From Sabethes cyaneus (Eukaryota; Arthropoda; Insecta; Diptera; Culicidae), in the NCBI RefSeq assembly GCF_943734655.1, contig NC_071355.1, forward strand, positions 21,154,268-21,218,267: 64,000 bases of DNA, given 5' to 3'. Positions 22,901 to 37,222 of this stretch are shown here, in pieces. The notes below the pieces were generated by a model. That model saw nothing but the letters and a program-made list of their open reading frames with translations, ran no database searches and was not told where the DNA came from. The position numbers and the translations under genes are program-made. Position 1 is the stretch's first letter, and every line of letters starts with the position of its first letter.

Positions 22901-25900
22901 TATTATCTCTGGTCTCTCTTCAAATATCGAATAAATCTTTCGCCTTTTTTATTTTTGATTTACTCGTATATGACTATACGCGGCCATGACGTAATTTATT
23001 TTGGAAAGGGAGCAAGTGTCTGATGTGGAGAATGATTAATTGGATGAACTGAAAAATTTCGATATAGACTAAAAATATATCGGGTTCTGCAATGGCAGGT
23101 GGAGCTCGCACGCACCCACGCTTTTTCGGTTGGTACCCGAATGTTTCGCTCACTAAACTACTGCCGCCCGTTCTACTAGATAATCTAATACCTAATTTTG
23201 TTTTATCTTCCCAATTCCATCGTTCCCTGAAATTTTCTATGTTGTTTCTTTATATTGCTTGTTTCTATCGCACTGACCAAGTGGATCTATCTATCTTCTC
23301 GGTGGTGGAAACCAAGAGCAGTCATACGAAAATAATATCGTCGTATGGGAAGTGTGTGGTGCGTATATGGGGAATGATAGAATAAAACAAAAGTAAGAAT
23401 TAGACTTGTTAGCGTGGTCACACACCAGCGCACCATCACTGTACATCGACATCAACAGGGATTGTTTATGGAGTGTCGCAACATACATCCTGACCCTGTG
23501 CATTCGTCGAAAGCTGACCGTTATCGCTGTCAGTGAAGTTAGTCAACAAATGATAAAACCATAACAATTGTGATGACTTCATCAGTTTGCAGACTTCATC
23601 ATATTTGCTAAGGTTATGCACTATTTCGTGAGATTTTTAACTATTAACGGGAAATTAGCAGTCATTAACTTTTCGCCGGAGAGCCCAATTTCGGAAGCAG
23701 TTTTTGGGCCCAAACGCGGGGTCCTGTAGTTTGCCAACCCTCTTTCTATCGGTAATGAAACGTATTAGTGAACCTAAGGTGAAATTAGTCGTCATCGATT
23801 CTGCCAATTTCAAAAGCAGTTTTTTTTTGTTAGAAACAAAAATTCTGTTCATGAAAATATATTCACTGTGTTCAAATTGGCACGAGGAAATTGACTACAT
23901 TGGCATGGATGGGTGACTACTTTGACAGCTTAAATCTATCGTAATCTATCTATCAATTGTTGTTTACGAAGCATAGTTGCTGAGTTATGGGTAGATGTTA
24001 TTTTAGAACAGTTTTGATGTAATATTTCGTCGTTATACGGCAAATACGATATCAACAGGAGGATATTACTTGTTGACAAATTGTAGCAGCGTTTTACATA
24101 ACTCAGATATCTCTCTTGAAATTGCGGTGAGAAGAATTTACAAAATATATTCCGCTTTTCCGTAACTTGATCAAACCCCGTCAAGCGCCTAGCGGGGCAA
24201 AAGTTCGATTTACTGATGGGGTAAAAGTGCGATTCATGCACCGAGAATCTAGCTCATTTTACTGATGGGACGACGACACTATGCAAGTCCTTGCGACTTA
24301 CAAGGTACCTACCGCGCGTGACGCTGTTCGTCTGTCAGCGTGTTAGCCGCGATTCTCAACGCGAGTGCTCGGGGAAAGGCTCCGTTCCTATTACTATCAC
24401 GGCGCGAAAAAACTCCAGTTTGTTTCAAACAGACTGATTGTTGCTTTGAGCCTCAATAAAATATTTTTATAACAACCTAAAAAATATTTTTGTTTCGAAA
24501 CGAAATTCTATTTGAAACAAGAAAATAACAGTTTTGAATAAAAGTAAAGTAGGGTAAAGAACCGGTTTTAAGCAGTCTAAGCGGGTCACTGATTGTTTTA
24601 CCTTATTACAAGCGATGGGTTGACTAAGTGGGGGATATCAGCATACCAATCTTCTTGCTATCTCTAGTTCTTCAAGCTGTTACCATTGGAAGACACTATT
24701 GTTCAGCTAAACTTTTGATTTTTCGCGCGGTGGAACTAATTTTGATCAGACCGAACATATTTTCATCCTCAAGGTGCTTTGTTAAGCAATCCTGAAATCT
24801 GAATTTTTTTACGTCCCCATAAAAAATCACTCGAATTATTCCTCCTATTCAGTAAGTTCGCGTTCCTATCCGCGACCTACTAATCGGCATCTGATGCGTA
24901 ATCGGCATAGCGTATCGGCATAGATGCGTAAAATGCTATCTGTCTAAATTGTTTATCGGGGTATACACTCACCGCACCGTTCGGCAAACGGTATTCGTCG
25001 TCTCTTTTATTCTCTAGTGTTCTTATGGGAAACTGCGAGTTTAACGTCTCACTCGCTGTTCATAAGGATGGTGGGAGAACAAAAGAGGTAGACATAGCAG
25101 TATACACGGTCCAAATCAGAACAGTGTTGTCAAAGCAAATAACATTGAAATCGTTGCTTCATTGAATCACTGAGAAAATCTTCGAAAATTATTGAAAAAG
25201 CTGTTTTTCTGTTGTTTTCAATAAAGAAAAATTAATTATGAACATACATTTCTCTTGAAAGTATTGAACCGCGTTTTCACCATTGGAGGTTTCAGTTAAT
25301 TTCAAACCTATAATTCTTATTTCCAGAACCGAAAGAGTGTCTTGGCAACGCGATAGTTCATCAGTTATGCTGCAGCTGCTGCTACTGGTGAACAGGTTCC
25401 GTCAATTCAGAATTTGTTTTCAGTTTTGTTATAAAATAATAAAACTTTCCGCTAGTGACAAAGCCTTAGATAATAGAAAACAAGAGAGTGAATAATATGG
25501 TATGTGACAATTGAGTGCTTGACTTTTAGAGTGGTTGTAATCAGTGCTGAAAAATGTGATGGATTCGTTAGTAGCGAGGTGGCGATTGCCTTCAGCAGCT
25601 GAAAAATGTACGTTTTTGGACAACAATTTTTAATTCATCATATTTCTTGTCGGAAACCCAGGAAATTGTGTTTGTGTGAATCAAATGTCTGGTTAAGTGA
25701 TTTGTGAAGATGATCCTATCAAAAGATTTGGAAAATATGAATAAAAAAGTGCATTTTCGGCTCATTTATTCATAACTGATTAAAATAGGTGACACTGCTG
25801 AACTCGTTCCTTACCCTATTTTTAAATTGAGTTTAACATTAATATAACAATAAATATTTTCATTTCAATCATACATTTCAGTTTGAAACAAAATGAAATT

Positions 25901-26139
25901 TCTGTTTGTGCGTAAAACAACCATAAATATAGTTGAAATTACATTTTTATTCTCCGTGATATGGAATAGACCAGCTGTCGGTGGTTTCTATAATAGACGG
26001 AAGAAGAGGCACAATGTTTGTCTGGAAATACCTCAACCTGCCAAGTGTTGGTAGAGTTTGTAATCGCACGCTTAATAAGGGGGGTGTGGAGTCTCTCTCT
26101 TGTGTCCAGCACCTTTGTGCTTCAAACGATCATTACTAC
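22901..26139. other. 3.2 kb without a recognisable gene
   Basis: Only short frames without family motifs are seen on either strand. The words 'GGGGCAAAAGT...ACTGATGGGG' near 24195 reappear in altered form near 26685, suggesting related old repeats. 23640-23840 contains two loosely related ~110-bp segments (AGCAGTTTTT preceded by a short Pro/Ser-like frame). Confidence 0.35.
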
Positions 26140-26500
26140 CGGCGAGTCACATGGCATGGTGGAAGCGGTGGGTTCGAATCCGGCTGTAATGCTGCGATTA
26201 CAGCTTGGTTCGATCCATGGAATTCCCCAGCTTGGATAAAAGATTGCGGCACACAACTTTTTAAGCATTGCTTCATATGACTTCGCTTACCTCCTCATCT
26301 TCCGCTCTTTCCTCTTCATGCCTGGTCTCAATCTGTCAGCCTCTATCGACTTTTTGTTCCACTACTTTCTTCTACCGTTCCCTCCGTAAATTGTAACATC
26401 AACCGTCATAAAAACTTAATACTGTATGCTCTACCGATGCTGGCCGAAGGAAAACAGTGTCTATACGCTGGTGAAACAAAAATAAACGTTTGTTAAAGTT
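26140..26500 (+). mobile_element. SINE-like repeat (family shared with 41968-42213)
   Basis: A pol III B-box-like GGTTCGAATCC occurs at about 26169-26179 and a second GGTTCGATCC at about 26208. A pyrimidine-rich body ('CTTACCTCCTC...TTCTACCGT') and an AAATTGTAACATC 3' segment follow. The same order of words is present in the 246-bp insertion in the Penelope relic. Its left end is not defined. Confidence 0.5.
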
Positions 26501-26999
26501 TCGTTCTGGTGGAGGCTGCAGTACGCCAGCGGAAAATAGGAAAGGCGCAAATTAAGAGTATTCCATACCAAAACACATCGCAGATTGAAGATATTATGGT
26601 TTTGTTAGCTCCGGCTGTGCTAATTCCATGGAATTAAACTTCGCACGTTTGCCCTGCGGTATTCGCACTTTTACCCCGCTGATGGGGCGAAAAATATAAT
26701 TTTTTCGTACAGATATGATTTCGAATTTCTCAGTTACAATAATGATATACAAACCACTGTTTAGTTTACTGGGTTAGTACATGCACCATTATAACTAAGG
26801 CCAAACCTAATCTTTGCAGTACGGCATACTTTCTAACGGCTCAATCATCATTGTGTGGACTGAAACACTACTGAACGAAACTAAACGTGAGTTACAATTA
26901 CATCTTGTTTGTTTACGCAAAATGATAAAATGATGACCAATCACTATTATTAAATATTTAATCATAACTAATTATCAATCAGATTCCTGTATCTGTATT
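26501..26999. other. No gene recognised
   Basis: AT-rich, no coding frame or repeat boundary that I can support. Confidence 0.4.
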
Positions 27000-27285
27000 G
27001 CACTGCTTGGAGAGATTCCCATCGTATACCTGGCGAAAGTTGGGCGACTACGGTGGGCCGGCCACGTCGCAAGGATGCCGAACGACTGTGCAGTGAAATC
27101 TGTTCTCTTCAAGAACCGGCACCAAGAACAGAGGGGCCCAACATGCTAGACGGCTCGACCAGATTAAAGCTGACTTGCGCGTGTCGAGACGCGCAACGAA
27201 TTGGCGACGAGTAGCTCAGGACCAAGCACAATGAAGAGGAATTCTTGATACGGCAAGAGCCACCCCGGCTCTCGGCTGGTAAAGT
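27000..27285 (+). pseudogene. RTE-like LINE 3' fragment
   Basis: Reads AKVGRLRWAGHVARMPNDCA (about 27035-27095) and further RTE-type C-terminal sequence with stops. It is homologous to the minus-strand relic at 16640-16900 (RLR-AGHVVRMPDD). Only the last part of the element is present, as expected from 5'-truncated LINE insertion. Confidence 0.7.
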
Positions 27286-27330
27286 CAAGTATCTGTATTG
27301 CAGGAGAATAATAATCGTCCCATTTAAGGT

Positions 27331-27632
27331 ACACTAAAGTCGCTTTTTACGCGTTTTTTACTCGACTATTTTTACGCGAATTTCGGAATTTACGCGGCTT
27401 TTTTACACGAATTTCGGAATTGACCTGGTTTTTTACGCGATTTTCGGAATTTACGCGGATGTGCTCAAAACGTCTATTTTTTCGCGTAATGTTGAAATCC
27501 ACAAAGTTTTTTTTACGCGAAATTTTGGTTTTTTTACGCGAATCTTGAAATTTACGCGGTTTTTTACGCGAATTTCGGAATTTACGCGGTTTTTATTTAC
27601 GCGGGACGTATCCTTCGCTCAAAAAGCTTGAC
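27331..27632. mobile_element. MITE built of TTTACGCG tandem units, copy 1
   Basis: It begins CACTAAAGTCGCTTTTTACG and consists of about ten degenerate ~26-bp units of the type TTTTTTACGCGAATTTCGGA. It ends TCCTTCGCTCAAAAAGC, a mutated complement of the start. The copy at 36891-37222 has intact inverted ends. It is mariner-like by its CACT start, but no clean TA duplication was seen. Confidence 0.8.
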
Positions 27633-28379
27633 GGTAAATGATTTTGTATTTATCGTGGGAGATTATTATACCGGAAGAATTCCCCCTTTCAATCTCATTG
27701 GCAATTTTCAATAAGGTTATTTAAGATAACGGGCGGCAGTAGTTTAGTGAGTAAAACATTCGAATGGCAACCGGGGTATGAAATGGGGAAGGCAACTAGG
27801 AAAAAGCGCCCAACATTGCTCTAGCCATCCCAAAGCATTTGGTACGGGAGATCCACGCTTTCTTCCATCCCCTTGATTTCAAGGAGTTTAATGGAATTAG
27901 GTATTTTTTCTGGTTATACTTGATTCCTTGGAATTCTCTTTGCGGTACATGCTGCGCAGTTGGCCTGGCCGTTGACAAGAAAAATGATTGATTCAAGTAA
28001 TCGTCATTTTCCAGGATGCCTTCAAGAATTGGCTGCGTAAGTGTGAGATTAGATTGGAGAAATAAAACATTCGAATGCCACCGAAAAAGCTTCGGTGCAA
28101 GCCACACCTGCTGTTGCACAACCCGATATATTTTTGGTCTATAGCAAAAATTTTCAGTTCATCCAATTAATCATTCTTCGCATAAGACACTTCCTCTCTT
28201 TCCAAAAAAGGTTTCTAAGTTTGATACACAACCGTTCAAGCGTTCCGGAGTTATGGCGATGCATCCAAATGTACATACAAAGATACATTCACTTTTATAT
28301 ATTTAGACTTGGACCCACAGCCGCTCATATATCCGTTTTCTCTTCAACAATCCCTATATTACTCTATCTTAGTAGCGTA
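27633..28379. other. No gene; transposon tail remnants
   Basis: 28220-28312 reads like the 3' tail common to many arthropod retroelements (GTTCCGGAGTTATGGCGATG, then TTATATATTTAGAC). The rest is unassigned. Confidence 0.4.
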
Positions 28380-29640
28380 GCAAGGGCAGAAAAGAGGAGG
28401 CAGACAGGAGCCGCCCAAAGAATAAAAAGGGATCTCGCCGGGCAGTACCAAGCGGGCTTTTTGGGGGCCCCTTACTACTGTAGATTAAGGTTCACTCTCA
28501 GATAAATCTTCCAGAAATGTCGGAAGTACAAAGTACCTGCACACCATATTTTCTTGTATTTCAGGGCAGCGTACGATACAGTCGGGCGCGAACAGCTATA
28601 GCAGAAAATGCACTAGAACGGTTTTGCGGACAAATAGACGCGGCTGATCAAAGCTACCTTGGAGCGAGTGATGTGCTACCGACAAGAATACGAGTAAGGA
28701 GATTCAAGCTGAAAGTCGGGCCTACTTTTCCCTTCGCAAGACGCTTCGATCGAGAAGCATATGAGCACGGGCGATATACAAAACAAACGTTAATCAAACC
28801 GGTAGTCCTCTACGGATTTGAGAGTGTAACTTTGGTTACACAGAAGACATACATGCACTTGCCGTATTTGAACAAAAGGTGTTGCGGATCCATCACGATC
28901 TCTTAGAAATGACTGGATGCTTCAACCCAGATTTCAGCCTCAATGTCTCAGACAACGCTCAGCGCACAGCCCCAGCGGAGACAACGCAAAAACGGCAGGT
29001 GTTAATTAATCGGTGCCCGCGATATATCATTCGTGCCTGGTGGCCTGACAACTGGATATCCAATGAGGAACTCCATCGTCAATGTGATCAACGGCCGATA
29101 GAAACAGAAATTTGTGAACGTAGGTGGAAGTCTCTTAAATGCCTCGGACACTTTACTTTTTGTTCTTACAAAGTATAAAATTTACTCGGCCCCGTAGATG
29201 GGTAACTACTTACCCGAAACCGGTCGGCAAAAAGGTAATTTTTATACTTTGTAAGAACAAAAAGTAAAGTGTCCAAGGCATTTAAGAGTCATTCTAGTTC
29301 TTACGTTAGCACGACTACGTAATTGAAGTAAGTGGAAGTGAATCGGTCACATCTTGAAGAAAGGAGCGAACGAGATCTGCTAGAGAAGCACTCGACTAGA
29401 TCCCGTACGGACAGCGTAGAAGAGGCAGACCCAGAGGCTCATTGCGACGCAGCTTAGCCAACGAGAACCTGTCCTGGCGACAGGTAAAAGCTACGGCGGG
29501 TAACCGTGAACAGTTGAGATCTCTGATTTCATCCCTTTGTGCTGTCGACCCGCCGGCCCGACACATAAGTAGAGTAAGAAAGGTCGAACCAGTGCACAAT
29601 ATAACGATTTTAGACAGTGAGGATCGTTAAAGTTCCGTAC
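28380..29640 (+). pseudogene. RTE-type LINE relic, interrupted by a hairpin MITE
   Basis: Collinear blocks are spread over shifting frames. 28420-28470 gives QYQAGF. 28560-28690 gives the 'AAYDTV.REQL' and IKATLERVMCYRQEYE region. 28780-28830 gives KQTLIKPVVLYGFESVTL, 28850-28890 gives HALAVFEQKVLR, and 29050-29125 gives NWISNEELHRQC...ERRWKS. After the insertion, 29340-29560 gives IGHILKKGANEIC and SLANENLSWRQVKATAGNRE. The order is that of an RTE-type protein C-terminal half. There are many stops and frameshifts. Confidence 0.75.
29124..29339. mobile_element. Hairpin MITE inside the LINE relic
   Basis: Near-perfect ~50-bp inverted arms (29132-29181 and 29238-29288, one mismatch seen) surround a ~56-bp loop. 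A possible 8-bp duplication GTGGAAGT (29124-29131 and 29332-29339) brackets a 200-bp insertion. Removing it restores the LINE reading from ERRW to IGH. The right side carries 43 bp beyond the hairpin arm, so the element ends are only partly understood. Confidence 0.7.
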
Positions 29641-29657
29641 AATTTTCTATATAAAGC

Positions 29658-30182
29658 CTAGATCAATTTATTGTGTAGGTCGAATGTGAGTTTACTATCA
29701 AGTAACACACCAAGGTCGCTAACCTGGTCTACTCTGCGCAACTCAGACCGCTCAATCTGAAGGTAGAATAGAATCGGATTTTTAATACGGTAAAAACTTA
29801 TCGCAGTGCATTTTGTCACACTTAGTGTGAGCCAGTTTCGTTTACACCAATCAACGAACATATCGGCGGCGACAATTATCACTTTTTCCAACAGGTAGAA
29901 ACAGTTTCAATTCATCAGCGTACACAAATCTGCATCCGAGATCCAAAAGCAACGTGACGTCGTTGAAAAACAGTGAAAAAAGTAGTGGTCCCATATTACT
30001 ACCTTGCGGAGCACTTGAGGTCTATTGATGGATTGCGCAGAGATACATGAGCCAAACTTCACGCGCAATACCCTGTCACGCAAGTTCGAGCTGAGCCATT
30101 GCACTAGTTGTTGGGATGCACCGAGTCGAAAAAGTTTACGCAATAATATTGTATGGTCAATTCGATCAAAAGCGGCTTTCAA
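29658..30182 (-). pseudogene. Jockey-like LINE reverse transcriptase relic
   Basis: Minus-strand blocks include KAAFDRIDHTILLRKLFRLG (30120-30180), QLVQWLSSNLRDRVLRVKFG, the degenerate YADD-like ISDADLCTLMN (29907-29940), FVDWCKRNWLTLSVTKCTAI (29790-29850) and VDQVSDLGVLLDSKLTFDLH (29670-29730). This is the usual order of a mosquito Jockey-clade RT. The GVPQGS block is damaged and at least two frameshifts are present. It lies tail-to-tail with the RTE relic. Confidence 0.8.
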
Positions 30183-30254
30183 GTCTATTCTCTATTAGCG
30201 AAATACAGATAGAGGTAAACTCCATTAAATTCGTACAGATATGATGTAGATATG

Positions 30255-31406
30255 TAGCGTGAACGTACCATATTCTGCGCAGTTAAGACATTTTTATTAT
30301 TCTTCCGCTATTCTAAGTATTCTAGATTTAAATTAACAACATGGATAGCAGCAACGTGTAGTGCTACGGTCTATAATATCTGGTAAAAAATATGGGAATT
30401 ATAAGTCGACCAACAATTGAGTATATTTTTCGTTTTGTAAACTTATCCACGGCGCCTAATTCTGCGCACTTTCTTGCCCATGTTCCTAATTCTGCGCATG
30501 TTTGCTCCTAATTCTGCGCACCCAAAAAGTGAAAATAAATACTCCTGCCATGCTGTTTATGTCTTTATACACTGAAAGCATGCCAAAAAATCCGGCATTA
30601 GCCATTACCACAATTAAATCCATGATCCGGCCTTCTTGTGCTGTCCGTGTGGCAAAGGCATATTGTTATCATTTTGATTGCCTCATTGTAAATATTTTAT
30701 TCTCAATAACGTTTAGGGCGAATCGATTCGGGTTTTCTGCATACTGAACATTACACTGTAAACTAATACTAAAAATTGTGTTTTCATGTAGAAACCACTT
30801 CCCCGCTCTCTGACAGCCCCATGAGGTTGGACATTAAAAAAAATAGAAGACATGGTTTCATGAATTGGCGCTCGTAGGTTCGGACCCCGAGACATATCAC
30901 AGGATGCCAATGAATGCAAGTTAAAGATTCTACTTGAATTTTTTTGCCTCTATACCTCAGTCATTTGGGTGAGGTTGCGTATTCCTTCGCGATTTCTTCG
31001 TAGGATACATTACTGCGCATAATTTGGAACATGAATAAAAAATCTGTGCCTAAATCTGCGCATTATTGCATCACTCTTTTTGTCTAAAACCTGTCTAAAA
31101 CTAACTATTCTTTCTAATTATGCTGGCTAATTTGATCATTGCAAAGAATTTAGATCATAAATTTGTTAATTTTCTAGAAGGACAATCTTAGCGTTGGTGC
31201 TAACGACGATGCTTTCTGTCATATAAAATACTTTCAGTTTCACGTTAAATTATTTCGCTCTCAAATATGATGGCCCGTTTGTGAATAATGGCATAATATT
31301 CAACAGACATTTATAAAAAAAATAACGCAATGATCATAGTTATGCTATGCACAATGTTAAAAAATACTTATATAAAGAAAAATGCGCAGAATTAGGAGCG
31401 GTCACG
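30255..31406. mobile_element. ~1.15-kb noncoding DNA element with CTAATTCTGCGCA subterminal repeats, copy 1
   Basis: The left end is TAGCGTGAACGTACC and the right end, reversed, is CGTGACCGCTCC, which gives weak inverted termini (CCGTGAnCG). The word CCTAATTCTGCGCA occurs three times near 30455-30520 and inverted near 31383-31397, like transposase-binding subterminal repeats. GTAGATATG lies immediately outside both ends (30246-30254, 31407-31415), a possible 9-bp duplication. A TA target is the alternative, because copy 2 reads AATA|CCGTGAACG. There is no transposase frame. Confidence 0.7.
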
Positions 31407-31415
31407 GTAGATATG

Positions 31416-32280
31416 TTCAAGTTTAGGAAAATCCTCAGCATTTTCTTACGCAGAACTCCCACACCGGACCTTTTTGCAATGTGTTAATTGTATTGTTATC
31501 CTTTTATATATCAGACAATGTGTTACATGATTACAACAAACTAATAACTGTTTTTTTTTAAATTATTTGAAGGTTGAGTCCGTGTCTATTTTTTCAACAC
31601 ACATGTGCTCTAACGACAAAAAAACATCTGTGTAATTTCAATCAAATCGGTCATAACATCTACTTTTTAATGCCAAGAAATGTCGAAAAAATGAAAAAAT
31701 ATCTCTCAAAATAATGCACCTACGCTCGTGTTCTCAGAAGACCACCGTGATCGCTCGTTTAACTATTCTCAAGAAATAAATCGAAGTTCAAACTGATTTG
31801 ATTTGAATATCATAGACGTTTTGCTGTTGCTTGAGAGCGCGTAGACGCAATGTGCAAATAGCAGCTGTACTTTGGTTTAAAACACTAGCAACATTTAACT
31901 TCAATTTACAAATTTAAATCTCGCCGATCCAGCCCGCCCACAATCCACAGGTGAACACATAGTTTTTAGATAATCCGGAAAAGATGAAATGTGTATCGTT
32001 TCTATCGTCTATGAAACGCGAGACTAGTGTTGCTATTTTAGTTGAAGGTTTGATGAGGGCCGTGATCGATTGCTTTTTAGCCCATCAAAACCGTTTTGAA
32101 ATGTTGAATGCTTCAATGCTGAAAAATTATCTAATTATCATTTCAAGTATAGCTTCAATGTCATTCTGTAGATCATCCTACTAGATTGGATTGTTTATTT
32201 ATTTATTTCCAACATTATAAATGATAGTTCGCAAAGTTCATTGAAATCTTATCAAAACAAACAACCTAGCCTTATACTAG
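31416..32280. other. No gene recognised
   Basis: AT-rich DNA. A short frame at 31984-32181 has an ATG but no recognisable family, and I do not call it a gene. Confidence 0.35.
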
Positions 32281-33560
32281 CAGCTGATCGTGGAAATTAG
32301 CAGCTATAAAGATTCCGGCAACAGCTCTTCGTCCTTCGGACGACGATCGGAGGTAAACAATTCGAACATTACACCTACTAACAATCGAGTCACGTCAGTC
32401 AGTCTGTTGGTTGGTTATTGAATAATTTTTGCGAAACGTGCAACCAGCAATCAAACGACCAAATTACAACAGTCATTCTCACTGTCACATGCATCGCACG
32501 GCGGTGTCATATCAGTCATAAATGCAACGCTCCATCCAGGTAGCTGCGGGTGCGGTGGACCACTACCTAGATCTACCGAGAACGGCACTGATAGAGCTAA
32601 AAAAGCAATCATCTCCTAGTGCTCGTTAATTTATTGTGCCAGTTGGAGTGTCTAATTGACGCTTACACGCTCAACGGACACGTCAAGGACAGTCATCACT
32701 GTACGCAGCAGCAGAGGCTAATCCGCCCTAAAAGGTCATAAATCAACTCCGTAGCCTGTCACCGTCGCGACACCTGCCGTAGTTCACGCATTAGACCAGA
32801 TAATTTTTCATAACTATTCCGCCAGACCGGAACAGATCTTCCTCGACTCGATCACTAAATCATAAAGGTTCTCAGCTCATCGATCAATCTGTGAATCGTA
32901 TTTCCAACCTCATTGAGAACTGCCATATTAAACCACTTTTTTGAAGGCAAAAATTAGCATGGTAACCGAGCAATAGCCAAACTGACTGACTGACTGACTG
33001 ACAGCTATCACTTCAGTCTGTCTGAGTGTCCTGTCAAAAGCCGGTCGCGTACGCATTTTTTACGATTCGGTGCGGTCGGTGGTGTAGGCGGTCATTTATC
33101 GGCATATTTATCGTTGGCGCGCGGTCCGTAGGGTTAAGATTGTTTTGTTTATCCACCAACCGACCAACCAACCAACCAACCAACCAGGGGTTTTCGGTTT
33201 ACGATTTTATTATGCCACTAACCGGCCGTGACTTAGATTGTTCCGTGTACAAAATCTGTCGGCAAGATAGATAGAGCAAGACAGAGAGAGATTCCCCAAC
33301 AACGAACGAACGGACCATCACAATCAGACGCCCACAGACGGCCAGAGTCTGGGAGTTTTGATCGAAATAGTTTGGCTGTGAGGTAGCATCGAAAGCGGAA
33401 CGGTTATAAATAGAGAAGAAGGTTAATCATCCGGCGTGTGATAAACAGGTGGGATCGAAAAACGCAGCGGCTTATCGAAATGAACTTTGTAAATGACGGG
33501 GGGAGGCAAGAAATGCTTTCCCGCGGTTGAATTCATAACTCACCAGTAATTTTTTTTCGA
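32281..33560. other. Non-repetitive-looking island with simple repeats; possible regulatory DNA
   Basis: Balanced base composition and no transposon words. A CTGA tetranucleotide repeat lies at about 32981-33002, an AACC repeat at about 33156-33187, and a TATAAATA box at 33405-33412, downstream of a GATA/GAGA tract (33265-33290). It could be host regulatory or noncoding exon DNA. No open frame supports a gene. Confidence 0.3.
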
Positions 33561-33949
33561 AATTTAACTAAATCTGAAAAGTACAATTGGGTCAGGAAAA
33601 CTGTATCTTGCACACAATGTCTTCTCAAATCCGCTCTTTGAATTATTAAGATCACTTTGTTGAGTTTCGTAGTAGAATCTGTAAGTTGGAAATGAAGAAA
33701 CATTTTCGTTTAACAACGAAAATTTGCTTTTTCGTAATTGTTCGACACAGACACCGCTAAAGGTTATCAGCCGGAGACGAAATACGTATCTATCAGATCG
33801 ATAAACAAATTTTAAAGGTAAAAGGAAAAGTTTTGTCTATCTCACGCAACGCCCTTTGAACCTTAAAATTGATGTCTTGAAAATAAACATTAACATGCTA
33901 CATTAGAAGTTTTACTTGGAATGCGACATGCAATCGGGCTGAGAAGAGA
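33561..33949. other. No gene recognised
   Basis: AT-rich DNA with no supported feature. Confidence 0.4.
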
Positions 33950-34225
33950 TTTTGAAGTTTTTATATTGAAAAAAATTAAAATTGGAATTGAAATTAGTCA
34001 TAAATTTGATTTACATTTGATTTGAGATTAGACTTGAGATTAGAATTGAAATTGGAATTCAAATACTAGAAATTGGGATTGAAATCAGAGTTTGACCTAA
34101 ATTGGAATAAAATTAGACTTGAAACTGGGCTTCAAATCGGACATGCAATTGGATTTGAAATTTACCTCGCTCATGGTCATGGACATGAAATTAGATTTCA
34201 TGCCCGAAATTTTGCTTGAATACAA
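33950..34225 (+). repeat. Degenerate TTGAAATTGGAA oligomer array
   Basis: Short words of the type GAAATTGGAATTGAAATTAG and ACTTGAAATTG recur at 10-13-bp spacing. The complementary words (TTTCAAGTCCAATTTC) flank the purine tracts at 48080-48224 and 53440-54065, so this oligomer array and the polypyrimidine/polypurine tracts form one composite repeat. Confidence 0.75.
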
Positions 34226-34229
34226 GAGT

Positions 34230-34560
34230 TATATTCCGCTTCACTCTCTCACACGTTATACCTCCTTTCTGTTCCTTTTTCCATTTGTTCAATTTTTTGT
34301 TCTTTTCAGTATCGTTTTCTTTTTTTGCTTTTTGCTCTTACTTGCTCTTCTTTTTCCTTCCGGGTTTCTTATTTTCTCTCATGTTTCTTTTTTCTGACAC
34401 ATGTTTTCAGTTTCACTGTTCCATTTTTGTTTGTTTTCGGTTCCTTTTTTTCTTATGTTCAGTTCTGTTTTACCTCTTGTTTTCACTCATTTTTATGTAA
34501 TTTTCTTCCGCGCTTCCCGTCTTCCCTTTTTGCAAACCCTGCTCATCGGTTTTGCCTTTC
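34230..34560 (+). repeat. Polypyrimidine tract
   Basis: Almost only T and C on the + strand (TTCTTTTCAG, TTTTCTCTC words), with the composition of the larger tract at 36385-39483. The long translated frames here are artefacts of composition. Confidence 0.85.
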
Positions 34561-34675
34561 TACTATATGAAAATATAGTATAAAAGTATAGAAATCACTT
34601 GGAAAACTGAAAATGAAAAAGGCCCATCAGGCCGAATGTCATATACCATTCGACTCAGTTTCGAAAACTGTGCAT

Positions 34676-36380
<1,705 letters not shown>

Positions 36381-36890
36381 GATCTCTTTTAGAAGTCCCG
36401 TTTTTTCTTCTTTTCTGTCACATTTATTCAATTTTACCTTTTTCTTTGACCCATGTTTCCTGTTTTTCTTTTCTTCCTTTTCTGTCCCATTTTCCCATCC
36501 CATTCCCATTTTGTCCCATCTTTCTCCTTTGATATCCTTTTCTCATTTTCCTCGCTTTCTCTATAGGTTTTCTCTTTTTCACATTTTTATTCTCTTCCCT
36601 CTTTTTGTCTCGCTTTTCCTCCATTTCTCTCCCATTTTTTGTTCCTTTTTTTCTAGCCACTGTTTCTTCTTTCTCTTCTTTTTTGTTTTTCGACATTTTC
36701 TACGCCATGATTTTCAACTTGTTTTTCTATTTTCAGTTCAGTTTTCTGTCTTTTTTCTTCCATTTTTAAGTCCGTTTTTTCTCTTCTCAAGTCTCTTTTT
36801 TCTGTCTCCTATTCTATTTTCGTCTTTCCTCTTTTTATGTCCGGCCTCTCCTTCTTTTCTGTCACTTCGATTTTCTAATTATTCTCTTAT

Positions 36891-37222
36891 ACACAGTCGC
36901 TTTTTACGCGCTTCGTTTTTTACGCGACTATTTTTACGCGAATTTCGGAATTTACGCGGTTTTTTTACGCGAATTTCGGAATTTACGCGTTTTTTTTTTA
37001 CTCGAATTTCGGAATTTACGCGGTTTTTTACGCGATTTTCGGAATTTACGCAGATGTGCTCAATTTTTTCACGAAACGTTGAAATCCACGAAGTTTTTTT
37101 ACGCGAGTTTTTGTTTTTTTTACGCGAATTTTGGAATTTACACGGTTTTTTTACGCGAATTTCGGAATTTACGCGATTTTGATTTACGCGGCGTATCCTT
37201 CGCGTAAAAAGCGACTTGAGTG
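36891..37222. mobile_element. MITE built of TTTACGCG tandem units, copy 2
   Basis: The inverted ends are AGTCGCTTTTTACGCG and CGCGTAAAAAGCGACT, with about ten internal ~26-bp units (GAATTTCGGAATTTACGCGG). It sits inside the polypyrimidine tract, which makes the boundaries easy to see. It is homologous to 27331-27632 and noncoding. Confidence 0.88.
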
